Assembly (NCBI GenBank): GCA_030041435.1
Contig: JASHNW010000045.1
Location: forward strand, 30,874 to 94,873
Length of the DNA: 64,000 nt
Direction of reading: 5' to 3'
DNA from: Acidobacteriaceae bacterium
GTDB taxonomy: Bacteria; Acidobacteriota; Terriglobia; Terriglobales; Acidobacteriaceae
Shown: in pieces, positions 27,249 through 35,764 of the stretch
Layout: each line of letters opens with the position of its first letter
Numbering within the stretch: position 1 is the first letter of the stretch
Position numbers and translations under genes: made by a program
Notes under the pieces: model-generated
Database searches by the model: none
Told to the model about the DNA's origin: nothing
The model's input: the letters and a program-made list of their open reading frames with translations, nothing else

Positions 27249-28574
27249 ATGAAGTTTCGCGGTCTCATCGCTGCGGTCGTCATCCTTGCCGGCCTCGGAG
27301 GTGTCCTCTACTGGTCGCAGCACCATAAACCCAGCACCGCTCCCGCCGGGCCGGTCGTTCCCGCCATCGTCAAGTTCGACTCCTCCGCCGTCACCAGCCT
27401 CACCCTGCGGCCCAAAGGCGCCCAGGCCATCACGCTCACTCCCTCGGGAGCCTCCCTCTGGACGATCACCGCGCCCATCAATTTCCGCGCCGATTCTGAC
27501 AGCGTCAACCAGATGGTCGCCACCCTCGCCGATCTCATCCCCCAGCGCACCGTCGAAGACAAAGCCTCCGATCTCGCGAAGTACGGCCTCAGCGATCCGT
27601 CGCTCGCCGTCGACGTCGCCGAAAAGAACAACCAGTCCGCCCATCTCATCCTTGGCGATCGCACCCCCACCGGCGACGCCTTCTACGCCATGGTTCCCGG
27701 CGATCCGCATGTCTACACGGTCTCGGCCACCGTCGACAACACGCTCAGCAAGAGCCTGAACGATCTGCGCAACCGTCACCTCGTCCCCGTCCAGTCTCTC
27801 GATGTCCAGAACGTTGAGCTCCTTCGCAACGGCCAGGACGTCTCCATCGCCCGCGTCCCCTCCGGCTGGCAAATCCAGAAGCCGCAGCCGTACCGCACCG
27901 ACAATTACGAGGTCGACGGCCTGGTGCAGCAAATCGTCTCCGCCACGTGGGACGAATCGACCAACACACCCCAGTCCGCCGCCGCCTTCGCCCACGGCAC
28001 GCCCGTCGCCACCGTAAAGGTCTCCACCGGCTCCGGCGCCAGCGCGCCCACTGACACCCTCGAAGTCCGCAAATCGAAGGACGACTACTTCGCCAAATCC
28101 AGCGCCGTGGAAGGCACCTGGAAGATCGACTCGTCGCTGGCCACGGCGCTGGATCGCAGCGTCGACGATTTCCGCAACAAACAGCTCCTCAACTTCGGCT
28201 ATGCCGACCCGCTCAACATCGAGTACCAGTCCGGCGCGACCAGTCTGAACCTCGTCCGTTCCAACAAAGACTGGTATTCGAACGGCAAAAAGATGGACGC
28301 GGACAGTGTCGACTCCCTCATCAGCGCAATCCGTGGCCTGGCCGCATCGAAGTTTGTCGATTCCGGATTCACCAAACCCGATATCACCCTGACCGTCGTC
28401 TCCGTGGAGGGCCGCGCCATCGAGAAGATCTCCTTCCAGAAGACCCCGGACGGCGCCATCGCCAAACGCAGTGACGGCCCCGGCCTCTACGTCCTCGACT
28501 CCGTCACCATGAACAACCTCTACACCGCAGCCGCAGGCATCAAACCAGCCGCAGCGCCCGCCAAAAAGAAATAG
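27249..28574 (+). CDS. DUF4340 domain protein
   Basis: A 441-residue protein with an N-terminal membrane anchor (GLIAAVVILAGLGGVLYWSQ) and two repeats of the DUF4340 fold: VTSLTLRPKGAQAITLTPSG, LSDPSLAVDVAEKNNQSAHLILG, then LNIEYQSGATSLNLVRSNKDW and a C-terminal lysine-rich end. DUF4340 proteins sit at the end of GldA/F/G-like cassettes in several phyla, as here; function unknown. ATG 27249 is used rather than GTG 27237. The gene follows the GldG-like gene by 51 bp. Confidence 0.82.
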   Translation: MKFRGLIAAVVILAGLGGVLYWSQHHKPSTAPAGPVVPAIVKFDSSAVTSLTLRPKGAQAITLTPSGASLWTITAPINFRADSDSVNQMVATLADLIPQRTVEDKASDLAKYGLSDPSLAVDVAEKNNQSAHLILGDRTPTGDAFYAMVPGDPHVYTVSATVDNTLSKSLNDLRNRHLVPVQSLDVQNVELLRNGQDVSIARVPSGWQIQKPQPYRTDNYEVDGLVQQIVSATWDESTNTPQSAAAFAHGTPVATVKVSTGSGASAPTDTLEVRKSKDDYFAKSSAVEGTWKIDSSLATALDRSVDDFRNKQLLNFGYADPLNIEYQSGATSLNLVRSNKDWYSNGKKMDADSVDSLISAIRGLAASKFVDSGFTKPDITLTVVSVEGRAIEKISFQKTPDGAIAKRSDGPGLYVLDSVTMNNLYTAAAGIKPAAAPAKKK

Positions 28575-28625
28575 GCAGTAGCCGCCAAACCGACCACCGG
28601 CTCTCGCCCGCAGGCTATCTGACTG

Positions 28626-28690
28626 CCCGCTCCATCCCTGACCGCTCCATCCCTGACCGCTCCATCTCTGCCCGCTCCATCCCTCAGCGC
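28626..28690. repeat. 15-nt tandem tract (CCGCTCCATCCCTGA-like, about 4 units)
   Basis: Four near-identical units with point changes, between the DUF4340 gene and pyrE, just 20 bp before the pyrE start. Confidence 0.7.
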
Positions 28691-28710
28691 TGCCGTTAAA
28701 CTATTCCCTG

Positions 28711-29322
28711 ATGACCGACCCATCCCCGCGCACGGCGCTCCTCGATCTCCTCGCCCGGACCTCGTTCCGCCTCGGCAGCTTCACGCTCTCCTCCGGCGCA
28801 AAGAGCGACTACTACATCGACTGCCGCACCACCACCCTCCACGCTGAAGGAGCGCGCCTCACCGGCCTCGCCATCCTCGACGTGCTCCGTGAGCACAATC
28901 TGCACCCCGCAGCCGTCGGCGGTCTCACCATGGGGGCGGACCCGGTCGTCTCCGCCGTCTCCATCGCCAGCGCCTGGCGCGCACATGAAGATCACGGCGC
29001 ACCGCTCATCCACGGCTTCCTCGTGCGCAAGACTGAGAAGGCTCATGGCACCGGCCGCCGCATCGAAGGTTTCCTTCAGCAGGACGCCCCCGTCCTCATC
29101 GTCGACGACGTCTGCACCACCGGCGCATCGACCATCGCTGCCATCGAGGCCGCCCGCGAAGCCGGCATGATGGTCATCGCCGCCATCTGCCTCGTCGAGC
29201 GCGAAGAGGCCGGAGGCCGCGCCGCTCTCGAAGCAGCCTGCCAGGGCGCTCCCTTCATCCGCCTCTACACCGCCAACGACATCCGCGCCGCGCACCTCCG
29301 CCAGTTGCCTGCGGCAATCTGA
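28711..29322 (+). CDS. pyrE: Orotate phosphoribosyltransferase PyrE
   Basis: Pyrimidine synthesis enzyme that joins orotate to PRPP giving OMP. The 203 residues show the PRPP-binding motif VLIVDDVCTTGAST near 130, the flexible loop region RKTEKAHGTGRRIEG with catalytic lysines and FTLSSGAKSDYYIDCR near 20, which is typical of PyrE. It is preceded by a 15-nt tandem repeat, and no pyrimidine attenuator was seen. It converges on the S53 peptidase gene. Confidence 0.95.
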   Translation: MTDPSPRTALLDLLARTSFRLGSFTLSSGAKSDYYIDCRTTTLHAEGARLTGLAILDVLREHNLHPAAVGGLTMGADPVVSAVSIASAWRAHEDHGAPLIHGFLVRKTEKAHGTGRRIEGFLQQDAPVLIVDDVCTTGASTIAAIEAAREAGMMVIAAICLVEREEAGGRAALEAACQGAPFIRLYTANDIRAAHLRQLPAAI

Positions 29323-29428
29323 GCGCTAAAGAAACACGCAGCGCGCTCCATCGGGCAGCGGCTGCGTGTCGAAAAGTCCTGTTCAAATGCCGCCGCGCGG
29401 TGTGAAACCGTTCTTCCTGCGGCACCCA

Positions 29429-29457
29429 GGAGGACCCGTCCCGGGGACGAATCCTCC
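29429..29457. terminator. Compound hairpin between convergent pyrE and S53 peptidase genes
   Basis: GGAGGA (29429-29434) pairs with TCCTCC (29452-29457), with an inner GTCC/GGAC pairing. There is no T tract. Position between convergent stops supports a bidirectional terminator. Confidence 0.4.
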
Positions 29458-29492
29458 CGAGCCACTCGCTGCAACGGCGGTGGCGAAGAGAC

Positions 29493-30896
29493 CTACTTGC
29501 CTCCGTACCCTCTCACGTTCCCCACGCCGGTGCACAAATCCCACCCCGAGGCCGTGGAGTAACCAAGGTACGGACCGCAGAAGCCCGACACGACGTCGGC
29601 GTAGTCCGACGTATTGGCTCTGTTCGTGTACACCGTCGTCAGTTCGGCATTCGAGCTCGCCGCAAAGGCGCCTGCCCGGTTGATTACTCCCGCCAGGTTC
29701 GGTGTCGCTACGCTGGTGCCGCCCACGATCCACCATCCTGCTGTTGCCGGCAGCTCCGCATCGAAGTAATCCTCAGACAGCTCGTAGCTGCTCCACACCC
29801 AGACCCCCGTAATCGGATCCGAATCGAACGAAAGATCCGGAACTCCTCGGGCCGTGCCCACGATGGAGCTGATTCCGCTCTGATAGCTCGGAATCGCCTC
29901 GTACAGGCTCACGCCTCCGCCGGCTGACGCCCAGGCTCTCTGGTCCATGTTCGCGCCGGTCGACGGGTTGCGCCGCGAATCCGTTCCGCCCGCGCACACC
30001 ACGTTCGGCGAAGTGCACGGCCAGAGGGTGCCCGGACTGTCTCCAGCCGCCGCAAAATACACCACGTTGGACGTCGTGAAGTAGGTGTCATAGCTGGTTT
30101 CGCTGGAGAACTCGCCCCCGCCCCAGCTCATCGACACTTCGCCCTTTCCCGTGCTTCCGGAGGGGCAGGTGCTCGTGCTGCCGCACAGAACCAGGTTGCC
30201 GGCCATCGTCACAGCCGTCAGCAGATCCGAGTACGAGTTGGAATTGGCCTCCACCAGGTAAATCCTGGCTTGCGGCGCCTCAGCGTGAGCGTATTCGACG
30301 TCCAGCGCCTCTTCCAGCTCCCAGCCGCCGGTCGGGTCCACCGGAGGCGGCGTTCCGCTCTCGTACACCACCTGGAACTGCGAATCGGCGAACGGAAGTC
30401 CGAACTCGTCCGAGAAATACGCCAGGTCTGGCCCGGCAAACGGATCGTCATAGGCGTCCACGACGGCGATCGTATTGGTGCCTCCCGTCGGATTGGCGGT
30501 TACCGTGTTAGGGTTGCAACCCGTCGTCAGTGCCACCAGCGAATAGATGCACGCCAGCGAAGCTGGTGTCTCGTAGGCATATCCGCTAAACGGCGGGCCA
30601 TAGCTATAGCCAGGCCTCGGCGGCGTTACCGTTGAGGGATTCCACCCGGCGGGCAGATTAATCTGGAGATTCGTGTGTGCTGTCATCGTCTTCAGCGTCG
30701 TCCCCTGCTTCGGCGAGGGCATGCTCGACGACGGAATCACCACCATCCCGCCCGTGACTTTGGCGTTGTTGATGTTCGAAACCTTTACCACCGGCATGCG
30801 GGGCACAACCTGCGCTTCGGACTGTTGTGCGGAGAAAACTGCCAACGAGCACACAGCGAGACCCGAAAACAGCGCGAGGGTCAGTTGCTGCTTCAT
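29493..30896 (-). CDS. Secreted S53 (sedolisin-type) serine-carboxyl peptidase
   Basis: A 467-residue exported protein with signal peptide (about 5-29). Sedolisin catalytic parts are readable: E195 and D199 in GWELEEALDVEYAH, the oxyanion Asp in AAAGDSPG near 286 and the nucleophile Ser in GGTSVATPNLAG near the C-terminus. The propeptide region is shorter than in typical sedolisins, so activation may differ. Such enzymes digest protein at acid pH, fitting acidobacterial habitats (inference). ATG 30896 has GGAG 8 nt before it; the ATG 6 codons upstream is not preferred. Confidence 0.85.
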   Translation of the reverse strand: MKQQLTLALFSGLAVCSLAVFSAQQSEAQVVPRMPVVKVSNINNAKVTGGMVVIPSSSMPSPKQGTTLKTMTAHTNLQINLPAGWNPSTVTPPRPGYSYGPPFSGYAYETPASLACIYSLVALTTGCNPNTVTANPTGGTNTIAVVDAYDDPFAGPDLAYFSDEFGLPFADSQFQVVYESGTPPPVDPTGGWELEEALDVEYAHAEAPQARIYLVEANSNSYSDLLTAVTMAGNLVLCGSTSTCPSGSTGKGEVSMSWGGGEFSSETSYDTYFTTSNVVYFAAAGDSPGTLWPCTSPNVVCAGGTDSRRNPSTGANMDQRAWASAGGGVSLYEAIPSYQSGISSIVGTARGVPDLSFDSDPITGVWVWSSYELSEDYFDAELPATAGWWIVGGTSVATPNLAGVINRAGAFAASSNAELTTVYTNRANTSDYADVVSGFCGPYLGYSTASGWDLCTGVGNVRGYGGK

Positions 30897-30990
30897 AGAG
30901 GGAGCTCCTTGCATCTTGAATTAGGGGGGAGCCTGATCTTACGCATGTCCTGGGCAAAAAGGGAAGCAGTTATTTCGAAAAAATAGCGTT

Positions 30991-31018
30991 AAAAAGGCGC
31001 CGTTTTGCTGCCGGCGCC
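30991..31018 (-). terminator. Intrinsic terminator-like hairpin with minus-strand T run
   Basis: GGCGCCG and CGGCGCC form a 7-bp stem with a 9-nt loop. Read on the minus strand it is followed by TTTTT, so it would stop transcripts from the OmpA gene, or act as an attenuator for the S53 gene whose start is 95 bp downstream. The weaker plus-strand tail is TCTTT. Confidence 0.65.
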
Positions 31019-31198
31019 TCTTTCCAACTTTGGTAATACCCGTTCGACTGGAACCGGCCCCATCCCATGGAACGCCGGTAATGCAATTCCTGATTCGGTG
31101 CATCCCGAAGCCGTTGCACTCAAGTCGACGCGACCCCAGGGAGCGGCGACCTTGCACTCAATCCGAAAGGCCACAGGAACTCAGGAATTGCCGCTACA

Positions 31199-31307
31199 GC
31201 AGTTTCGGAATTGGTGTAGACCGAGGGCACACGCTCAAGTAGCTTTTTAATCAAGAAAAGCCACCCTGTACCGGCCTTAGAAAGTCTACGTGTATTCCGA
31301 AACTGCT
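31199..31307. repeat. Inverted-repeat pair of a dispersed repeat family
   Basis: AGCAGTTTCGGAAT plus GTAGAC, separated by 4 variable bases, occurs at about 31200-31223 and inverted at 31284-31307. The forward copy, extended to 31234, matches 47252-47286 at roughly 31 of 36 positions. It occupies the 509-bp gap between the S53 and OmpA genes, which holds no convincing gene. Confidence 0.65.
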
Positions 31308-31405
31308 CTGATCCTGGCGGCATTCCCGCTAAAAACGCATGGCTCCGGTTTTCGACCGGAGCCACACGCCTGGACAGGAGACTCAGTTCTGCTGCATGGA
31401 AGCTG

Positions 31406-32170
31406 CTACTGCATCGTAGGATTGGTGTTACCGCTCGGCGGATTCAGGCTGCCCGTCTGCGTCGCCGGGCTGTTCTGCGCCCCGGCGTTGCTCAGCAGCT
31501 GAATTTCCACCCGCCGGTTCTTCGCCCGTCCCGCCGCGCTCTGATCCGACGCCACCTGCACGTCCTTGCCCAACCCCACCAAATAGAACTTGTGTGCCGG
31601 AACGTTATACTTCGACGCCAGATACTGCACCACCGCCATCGCCCGCCGGTCGCTCAGACCGTAGTTGTACTCCTTCGATCCGATCGAATCCGTCCCGCCC
31701 GTTACTTCCAGGATGTAGCTCTTCGTGCTTGCCAGCTGCCCGCCGAACTGATCCAGTTGATCCTTGTCTGCCCGCGTCAGCACCGACTTGTTGAACCCGA
31801 ACGTCACCGAAACATCCGCCACCTGCTGGTAGTTGTCCAGATTCGCAATCACCCCCGCCAGCGAATCTGCCCGGTTCACTGCATCCTGCGAAGACGTCTG
31901 CGCCCCATTCGCCGCCTGGGTGGCGTTCTGCGCCGACTGCTGCGCCTGGTTTGCTGAGTTCTGCGCCTGCTGGATACCCGCCTGCGCCCGCTGATCCACG
32001 TCGTGGATGGCCCGGTTATTCGCCGCCGTCGCGTCATCCAGCTCGTTCGTCTTCTGGATCACCGGCTCCGTCTGGCTGCGTACGTAGCTTTTCGTTGTGC
32101 AACCTGTGGTTAGCACCAGGGCAAGGGCCGCCACGGCTGATGCGGCTGCATATCCTGTTTTTCGCGTCAT
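31406..32170 (-). CDS. OmpA-family lipoprotein (Pal-like)
   Basis: A 254-residue outer-membrane lipoprotein. The signal ends in the lipobox LTTGC with acylated C24. Then comes an Ala/Gln/Asn-rich helical stretch (about 40-100, likely coiled coil) and a C-terminal OmpA domain that binds peptidoglycan: VSVTFGFNKSVLTRADKDQLD, GGTDSIGSKEYNYGLSDRRAMAVVQYL and GRAKNRRVEIQLL. GGGAGAT precedes the ATG. It probably ties the outer membrane to the wall. Confidence 0.9.
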   Translation of the reverse strand: MTRKTGYAAASAVAALALVLTTGCTTKSYVRSQTEPVIQKTNELDDATAANNRAIHDVDQRAQAGIQQAQNSANQAQQSAQNATQAANGAQTSSQDAVNRADSLAGVIANLDNYQQVADVSVTFGFNKSVLTRADKDQLDQFGGQLASTKSYILEVTGGTDSIGSKEYNYGLSDRRAMAVVQYLASKYNVPAHKFYLVGLGKDVQVASDQSAAGRAKNRRVEIQLLSNAGAQNSPATQTGSLNPPSGNTNPTMQ

Positions 32171-32386
32171 GGGTTATCTCCCTGTCGGACTTCTCTTCTG
32201 CTGGAGACGGCGCACCGCATACTGCGCACGGCCGCCCTCGCTCATCGTCATCATTCATTGCACCTGCAGGTCCAATCCCACTCATCGCCGCATCCATAAG
32301 CAAGGAAACGTCTTAACCCAGCTTCACCCCCGCGCCATCCACCCTCTTTCCTCCAGCAACCCGGTAGTTTTTACCCACCCGCAGAG

Positions 32387-33784
32387 TCAATGCGTCGACC
32401 ACCCCACGTTTCTCCATCCCACCATCGCCAGCACCAGCATCCCCACCAGTACCGCCTCCACCAGCGCCACGCACGCCGGCCAGCGCCCCAGGCCCCACAC
32501 GTAGCTCGGCGCCACCCCCGCAATCGTCCCGCCCACGTAATACGACGACAAATACAGCCCCGCCGCCGACACTCTCCCGCCCGCCGGCGCCGCCATCCGC
32601 AAAAAACTCGTCGCCGTCGACTGCGCGATGAACACCCCCGTGCACACCAGCCCCAGCCCCGGCAGCACCACCACCCACAGCGAATGGCTCAGCGTGATCG
32701 CTTCCCCGGCCCCGGCCAGCACAATCGCCACCGCCATCCCCCGCCGCATCCCGATCCGCGTCACCAGGTATCCGCCAAACGGCGTCACCGCCAGCCCTAC
32801 CAGGTAAATCGCAAACAAATAGCTCAGTGCCAGGGTCGACAAACCGAAGGGCGCGTCCGCCAGATAAAACGTGCTGTAGGTGAACGTCGCCACCAGCGTG
32901 AACAGTGTCCCGAACCCCACCCCAAACGTCGCCAGCAGCCGCGGATTCTTCATGTGCCGCAGCGCGATCCTCGCCGCGCCCAACCCCGGCACGCCCTCCG
33001 CCGCCTCCTCATGCTCGTAGCGCGGACGCTTGCGTCCATGCGGCAGCCAGCGCGCAATCGCCCCCGCCCCCGCCAGCGTCAGCCCGCCCAGCAGCACAAA
33101 GCTCCACCGCCAGCCCACCTTCTCCGCCACCAGCCCCGTCAGTAGCCGCCCCAGGAATCCCCCCAGCGCCGTCCCGCTTACGTACAAGCTCATCACCAGC
33201 GCGATCGAATGGCGCTCCCACTCCTCCCCGATGTACGTGATCACCGTCGCAAAAATTCCCGGCAGCGCCAGCCCCTGCAAAAACCGCCAGAAGATCAGCG
33301 TATGCAGCCCCGGCGACGTCGCCGCCAGCAGCGTCGGCAACGCCACCGCCACCGCCGATGCCACAATCACCCGCTTCCGGCTCAGCCGCTCCGTCAGCGC
33401 CCCAAAGATCGGCGCAGCCAGCGCCACTCCCAGCGTCGACGCGCTCACCGTCAGCCCCACCGCTGCCTTCGACGCATGAAACACCAGCGTCAGCATGGGC
33501 AGCAGCGGCTGCGTGCAATAAAGCGTCAGGAACGCAAACACCGCGCACAGCACCACCGCCGCCACGGCGCGCACCGGCCGCAACCCGGCGCGCAAAGCCG
33601 GCCCCGGCTCCAGTCCTGATGTCGGCCCCTCCACCACCGGAGCCTCGGCAAGATCGATCGCAGGATTCGCAGCGGCAACCTTCGGCGTCGGCGGCAAAAA
33701 GTCCACGCTCCAGACTAACCGCCCCCCGGCCAACCCACCGTGTTCCCACTCACAAGCCCCCGCCCCTGACTCAGGCACACGCAA
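32387..33784 (-). CDS. Major facilitator superfamily transporter (YnfM-like)
   Basis: A 12-segment MFS permease of up to 465 residues. Core features are AALCAVFAFLTLYCTQPLLP-like first helix, GALTERLSRKRVIVASA (the helix 2-3 loop motif) and FLQGLALPGIFATVITYIGEEW. The first 50 residues are polar, Pro/Glu-rich and poorly supported; GTG 33706 or another start downstream of TTG 33784 is likely. Drug or small-metabolite efflux is a guess. It is divergent from the DyP-encapsulin operon. Confidence 0.8.
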   Translation of the reverse strand: MRVPESGAGACEWEHGGLAGGRLVWSVDFLPPTPKVAAANPAIDLAEAPVVEGPTSGLEPGPALRAGLRPVRAVAAVVLCAVFAFLTLYCTQPLLPMLTLVFHASKAAVGLTVSASTLGVALAAPIFGALTERLSRKRVIVASAVAVALPTLLAATSPGLHTLIFWRFLQGLALPGIFATVITYIGEEWERHSIALVMSLYVSGTALGGFLGRLLTGLVAEKVGWRWSFVLLGGLTLAGAGAIARWLPHGRKRPRYEHEEAAEGVPGLGAARIALRHMKNPRLLATFGVGFGTLFTLVATFTYSTFYLADAPFGLSTLALSYLFAIYLVGLAVTPFGGYLVTRIGMRRGMAVAIVLAGAGEAITLSHSLWVVVLPGLGLVCTGVFIAQSTATSFLRMAAPAGGRVSAAGLYLSSYYVGGTIAGVAPSYVWGLGRWPACVALVEAVLVGMLVLAMVGWRNVGWSTH

Positions 33785-33798
33785 AATGTCATGCCAAT

Positions 33799-33819
33799 CC
33801 GGAAATGCGATACTTCCGG
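33799..33819. promoter_or_regulatory. Dyad CCGGAA-N9-TTCCGG between MFS and DyP genes
   Basis: A perfect 6-bp inverted repeat in the short divergent gap upstream of the DyP gene (ATG 33854). A -10-like GATACT lies inside it. It is a possible operator for a regulator of the peroxidase-encapsulin operon. Confidence 0.35.
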
Positions 33820-33853
33820 GGGATGAGAATCATCTTCTATCGAGACTGATGCA

Positions 33854-34915
33854 ATGGACGCACCCGAGCAGCTCAACGAGGCTGTACTTCCTCAGAGTGT
33901 CATCGCTCCGCTCACCCGCGCGGCGATCTTTCTGGTCGTCTGCATCCGCCAGGACCCGGACGCCCGCGCGTCTCTGCGCTCCTTCTGCGCGGACCTTTCC
34001 GGGCTGATACGCGCCGTCGAGTTCCGCGACATTGAGGCTGGCCTCAACTGCATCGCTGCATTCGGATCCGGCGCATGGGACAAGCTCTTCGGATCGCCAC
34101 GCCCCGCCGAGCTTCACCCCTTTCAGGAGATTCGCTCCGGCGGCCGCCACGCCGTCTCCACTCCCGGCGACATCCTGTTCCACATTCGAGCCAAACGCAT
34201 GGATCTCTGCTTTGAGCTGGCCACTCACATCATGGACAGCATCGGCGATGCCGTTTCCATCGTGGACGAGGTACACGGCTTCCGCTATTTCGACGATCGC
34301 GACGTCATCGGTTTTGTCGATGGCACAGAAAATCCCCGCGGAGACGCCGCTCGCGAAGCGGTCCTGATCGGCGACGAAGACCCGGCCTTTGCCGGGGGCA
34401 GCTATGTCATCGTGCAAAAGTACCTGCACGACATGAAGGCGTGGAATGCCCTTCGGGTTGAGGCCCAGGAGAACATCATCGGCCGCAGAAAACTCTCCGA
34501 CATCGAGCTGAGCGATGCCGAGAAACCCGCCTCGGCGCATAACGCGCTCACCGTCATCGAAGAGAATGGAAAGCAACTCCAGATTCTGCGCGACAACATG
34601 CCGTTCGGCCGGCCCGGCCACGGCGAGTTCGGGACTTACTTCATCGGTTACAGCCGCACTCCGCGCATCACAGAAACCATGCTGCAAAATATGTTCGTCG
34701 GCCGCCCTCCCGGCAATTACGATCGCCTGCTCGATTTCAGCAGCGCCGTCACCGGCAGCTTGTTTTTTGTGCCCTCGGCAACGTTTCTCGACAACATCGG
34801 CCCAAACGCGCCGGACCCGGCGGAAGCCTCGGCGCCGCCGCCATCGGCCCCGCCCTCGTCCGCGGACGACACATCGCTCAGGATAGGATCGCTGAAAGGA
34901 GAGAAAGATGAATAA
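33854..34915 (+). CDS. DyP-type haem peroxidase, encapsulin cargo
   Basis: A 353-residue dye-decolourising peroxidase. The distal GXXDG motif is GFVDGTENP at 153-161 with D156, a likely distal Arg is in LRDNMPF (R246) and a candidate proximal His is H229. After the enzyme fold, a Pro/Ala/Ser linker (about 317-338) leads to DDTSLRIGSLKGEK, matching the known cargo-loading peptide of encapsulin-associated DyPs. The gene overlaps the shell gene by 8 bp, so the peroxidase should be packed inside the shell. Haem source and physiological substrate are unknown. Confidence 0.95.
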   Translation: MDAPEQLNEAVLPQSVIAPLTRAAIFLVVCIRQDPDARASLRSFCADLSGLIRAVEFRDIEAGLNCIAAFGSGAWDKLFGSPRPAELHPFQEIRSGGRHAVSTPGDILFHIRAKRMDLCFELATHIMDSIGDAVSIVDEVHGFRYFDDRDVIGFVDGTENPRGDAAREAVLIGDEDPAFAGGSYVIVQKYLHDMKAWNALRVEAQENIIGRRKLSDIELSDAEKPASAHNALTVIEENGKQLQILRDNMPFGRPGHGEFGTYFIGYSRTPRITETMLQNMFVGRPPGNYDRLLDFSSAVTGSLFFVPSATFLDNIGPNAPDPAEASAPPPSAPPSSADDTSLRIGSLKGEKDE

Positions 34916-35711
34916 CCTCCATCGGGAGCTGGCGCCAGTCTCCGACGCTGCATGGTCGCAGATTGAGGAGGAGACCACCCGGACGCTGAAGCGTTACCTG
35001 GCCGGGCGACGCGTTGTCGACCTTCCCTCACCGGGAGGAATTGCTCTGCCCGCAGTAGCGACCGGCCACCTGCAGTCCATCCCCGCTCCCGCTGAGGGCA
35101 TCGTTGCAAACCTGCGCGAGGTCACGCCTCTCGTAGAGTTGCGCGTGCCCTTTGAACTGTCCCGTCAGGCCATCGACGACGTCGAGCGTGGATCGGAGGA
35201 CTCCGACTGGCAGCCCGCCAAAGACGCCGCGAAGAAACTGGCCTTTGCCGAAGACCGCGCCATCTTCAACGGATACGCCGCCGCGAATCTCCAGGGCATT
35301 CGCGAAGCCACCAGCAATCCCGTCGACACCCTGCCTGCCGACGTGCGCGATTATCCCGATGCAGTAGCGCGAGCCCTGAGCCAGTTACGCCTGGTCGGCG
35401 TCAATGGCCCCTACTCCGTTTTGCTCGGAGCCAACGAGTATACGGCGCTCGCCGAGACCCGCGATCACGGATATCCCGTCCTCGAGCACGTCAAACGCAT
35501 CGTTGACGGCAACCTCGTCTGGGCGCCGGCGATCGAAGGCGCCTTCGTCCTGACCACGCGAGGCGGCGACTTCGAGCTCAGCGTCGGGCAGGATGTTTCC
35601 ATCGGCTACCTCAGCCATACGGATTCCCTCGTACGCCTGTATCTCCAGGAAACATTCGCCTTCCGCGTCCTCACCAGCGAAGCCGCCGTCGCCCTCTCTC
35701 CGTCTCAGTAA
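34908..35711 (+). CDS. Encapsulin nanocompartment shell protein (family 1, linocin M18-like)
   Basis: A 267-residue HK97-fold shell protein that assembles into an icosahedral capsid. Recognisable blocks are RELAPVSDAAWSQIEEETTRTL at the start, RRVVDLPSPGG, the E-loop region IVANLREVTPLVELRVPFELSR, AKKLAFAEDRAIFNGY and the C-terminal FELSVGQDVSIGYLSHTDSLVRLYLQETFAFRV. ATG 34908 overlaps the end of the DyP gene; its AGGAG (34897-34901) is inside the codons of the cargo peptide, ensuring translational coupling. No ferritin-like cargo gene is next to it. Confidence 0.96.
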   Translation: MNNLHRELAPVSDAAWSQIEEETTRTLKRYLAGRRVVDLPSPGGIALPAVATGHLQSIPAPAEGIVANLREVTPLVELRVPFELSRQAIDDVERGSEDSDWQPAKDAAKKLAFAEDRAIFNGYAAANLQGIREATSNPVDTLPADVRDYPDAVARALSQLRLVGVNGPYSVLLGANEYTALAETRDHGYPVLEHVKRIVDGNLVWAPAIEGAFVLTTRGGDFELSVGQDVSIGYLSHTDSLVRLYLQETFAFRVLTSEAAVALSPSQ

Positions 35712-35764
35712 TCTTCCTCGCGTCCTGAGTCACAAGCTCGTTGAAGAATGTTTCCTCGCTTTTG

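Noticed and set aside
25953..27995. 680-residue minus-strand frame
   Set aside because: Antisense shadow of the GldG-like and DUF4340 genes; its composition is Gly/Asp/Glu-rich, typical of GC-bias artefacts, and it has no domain.
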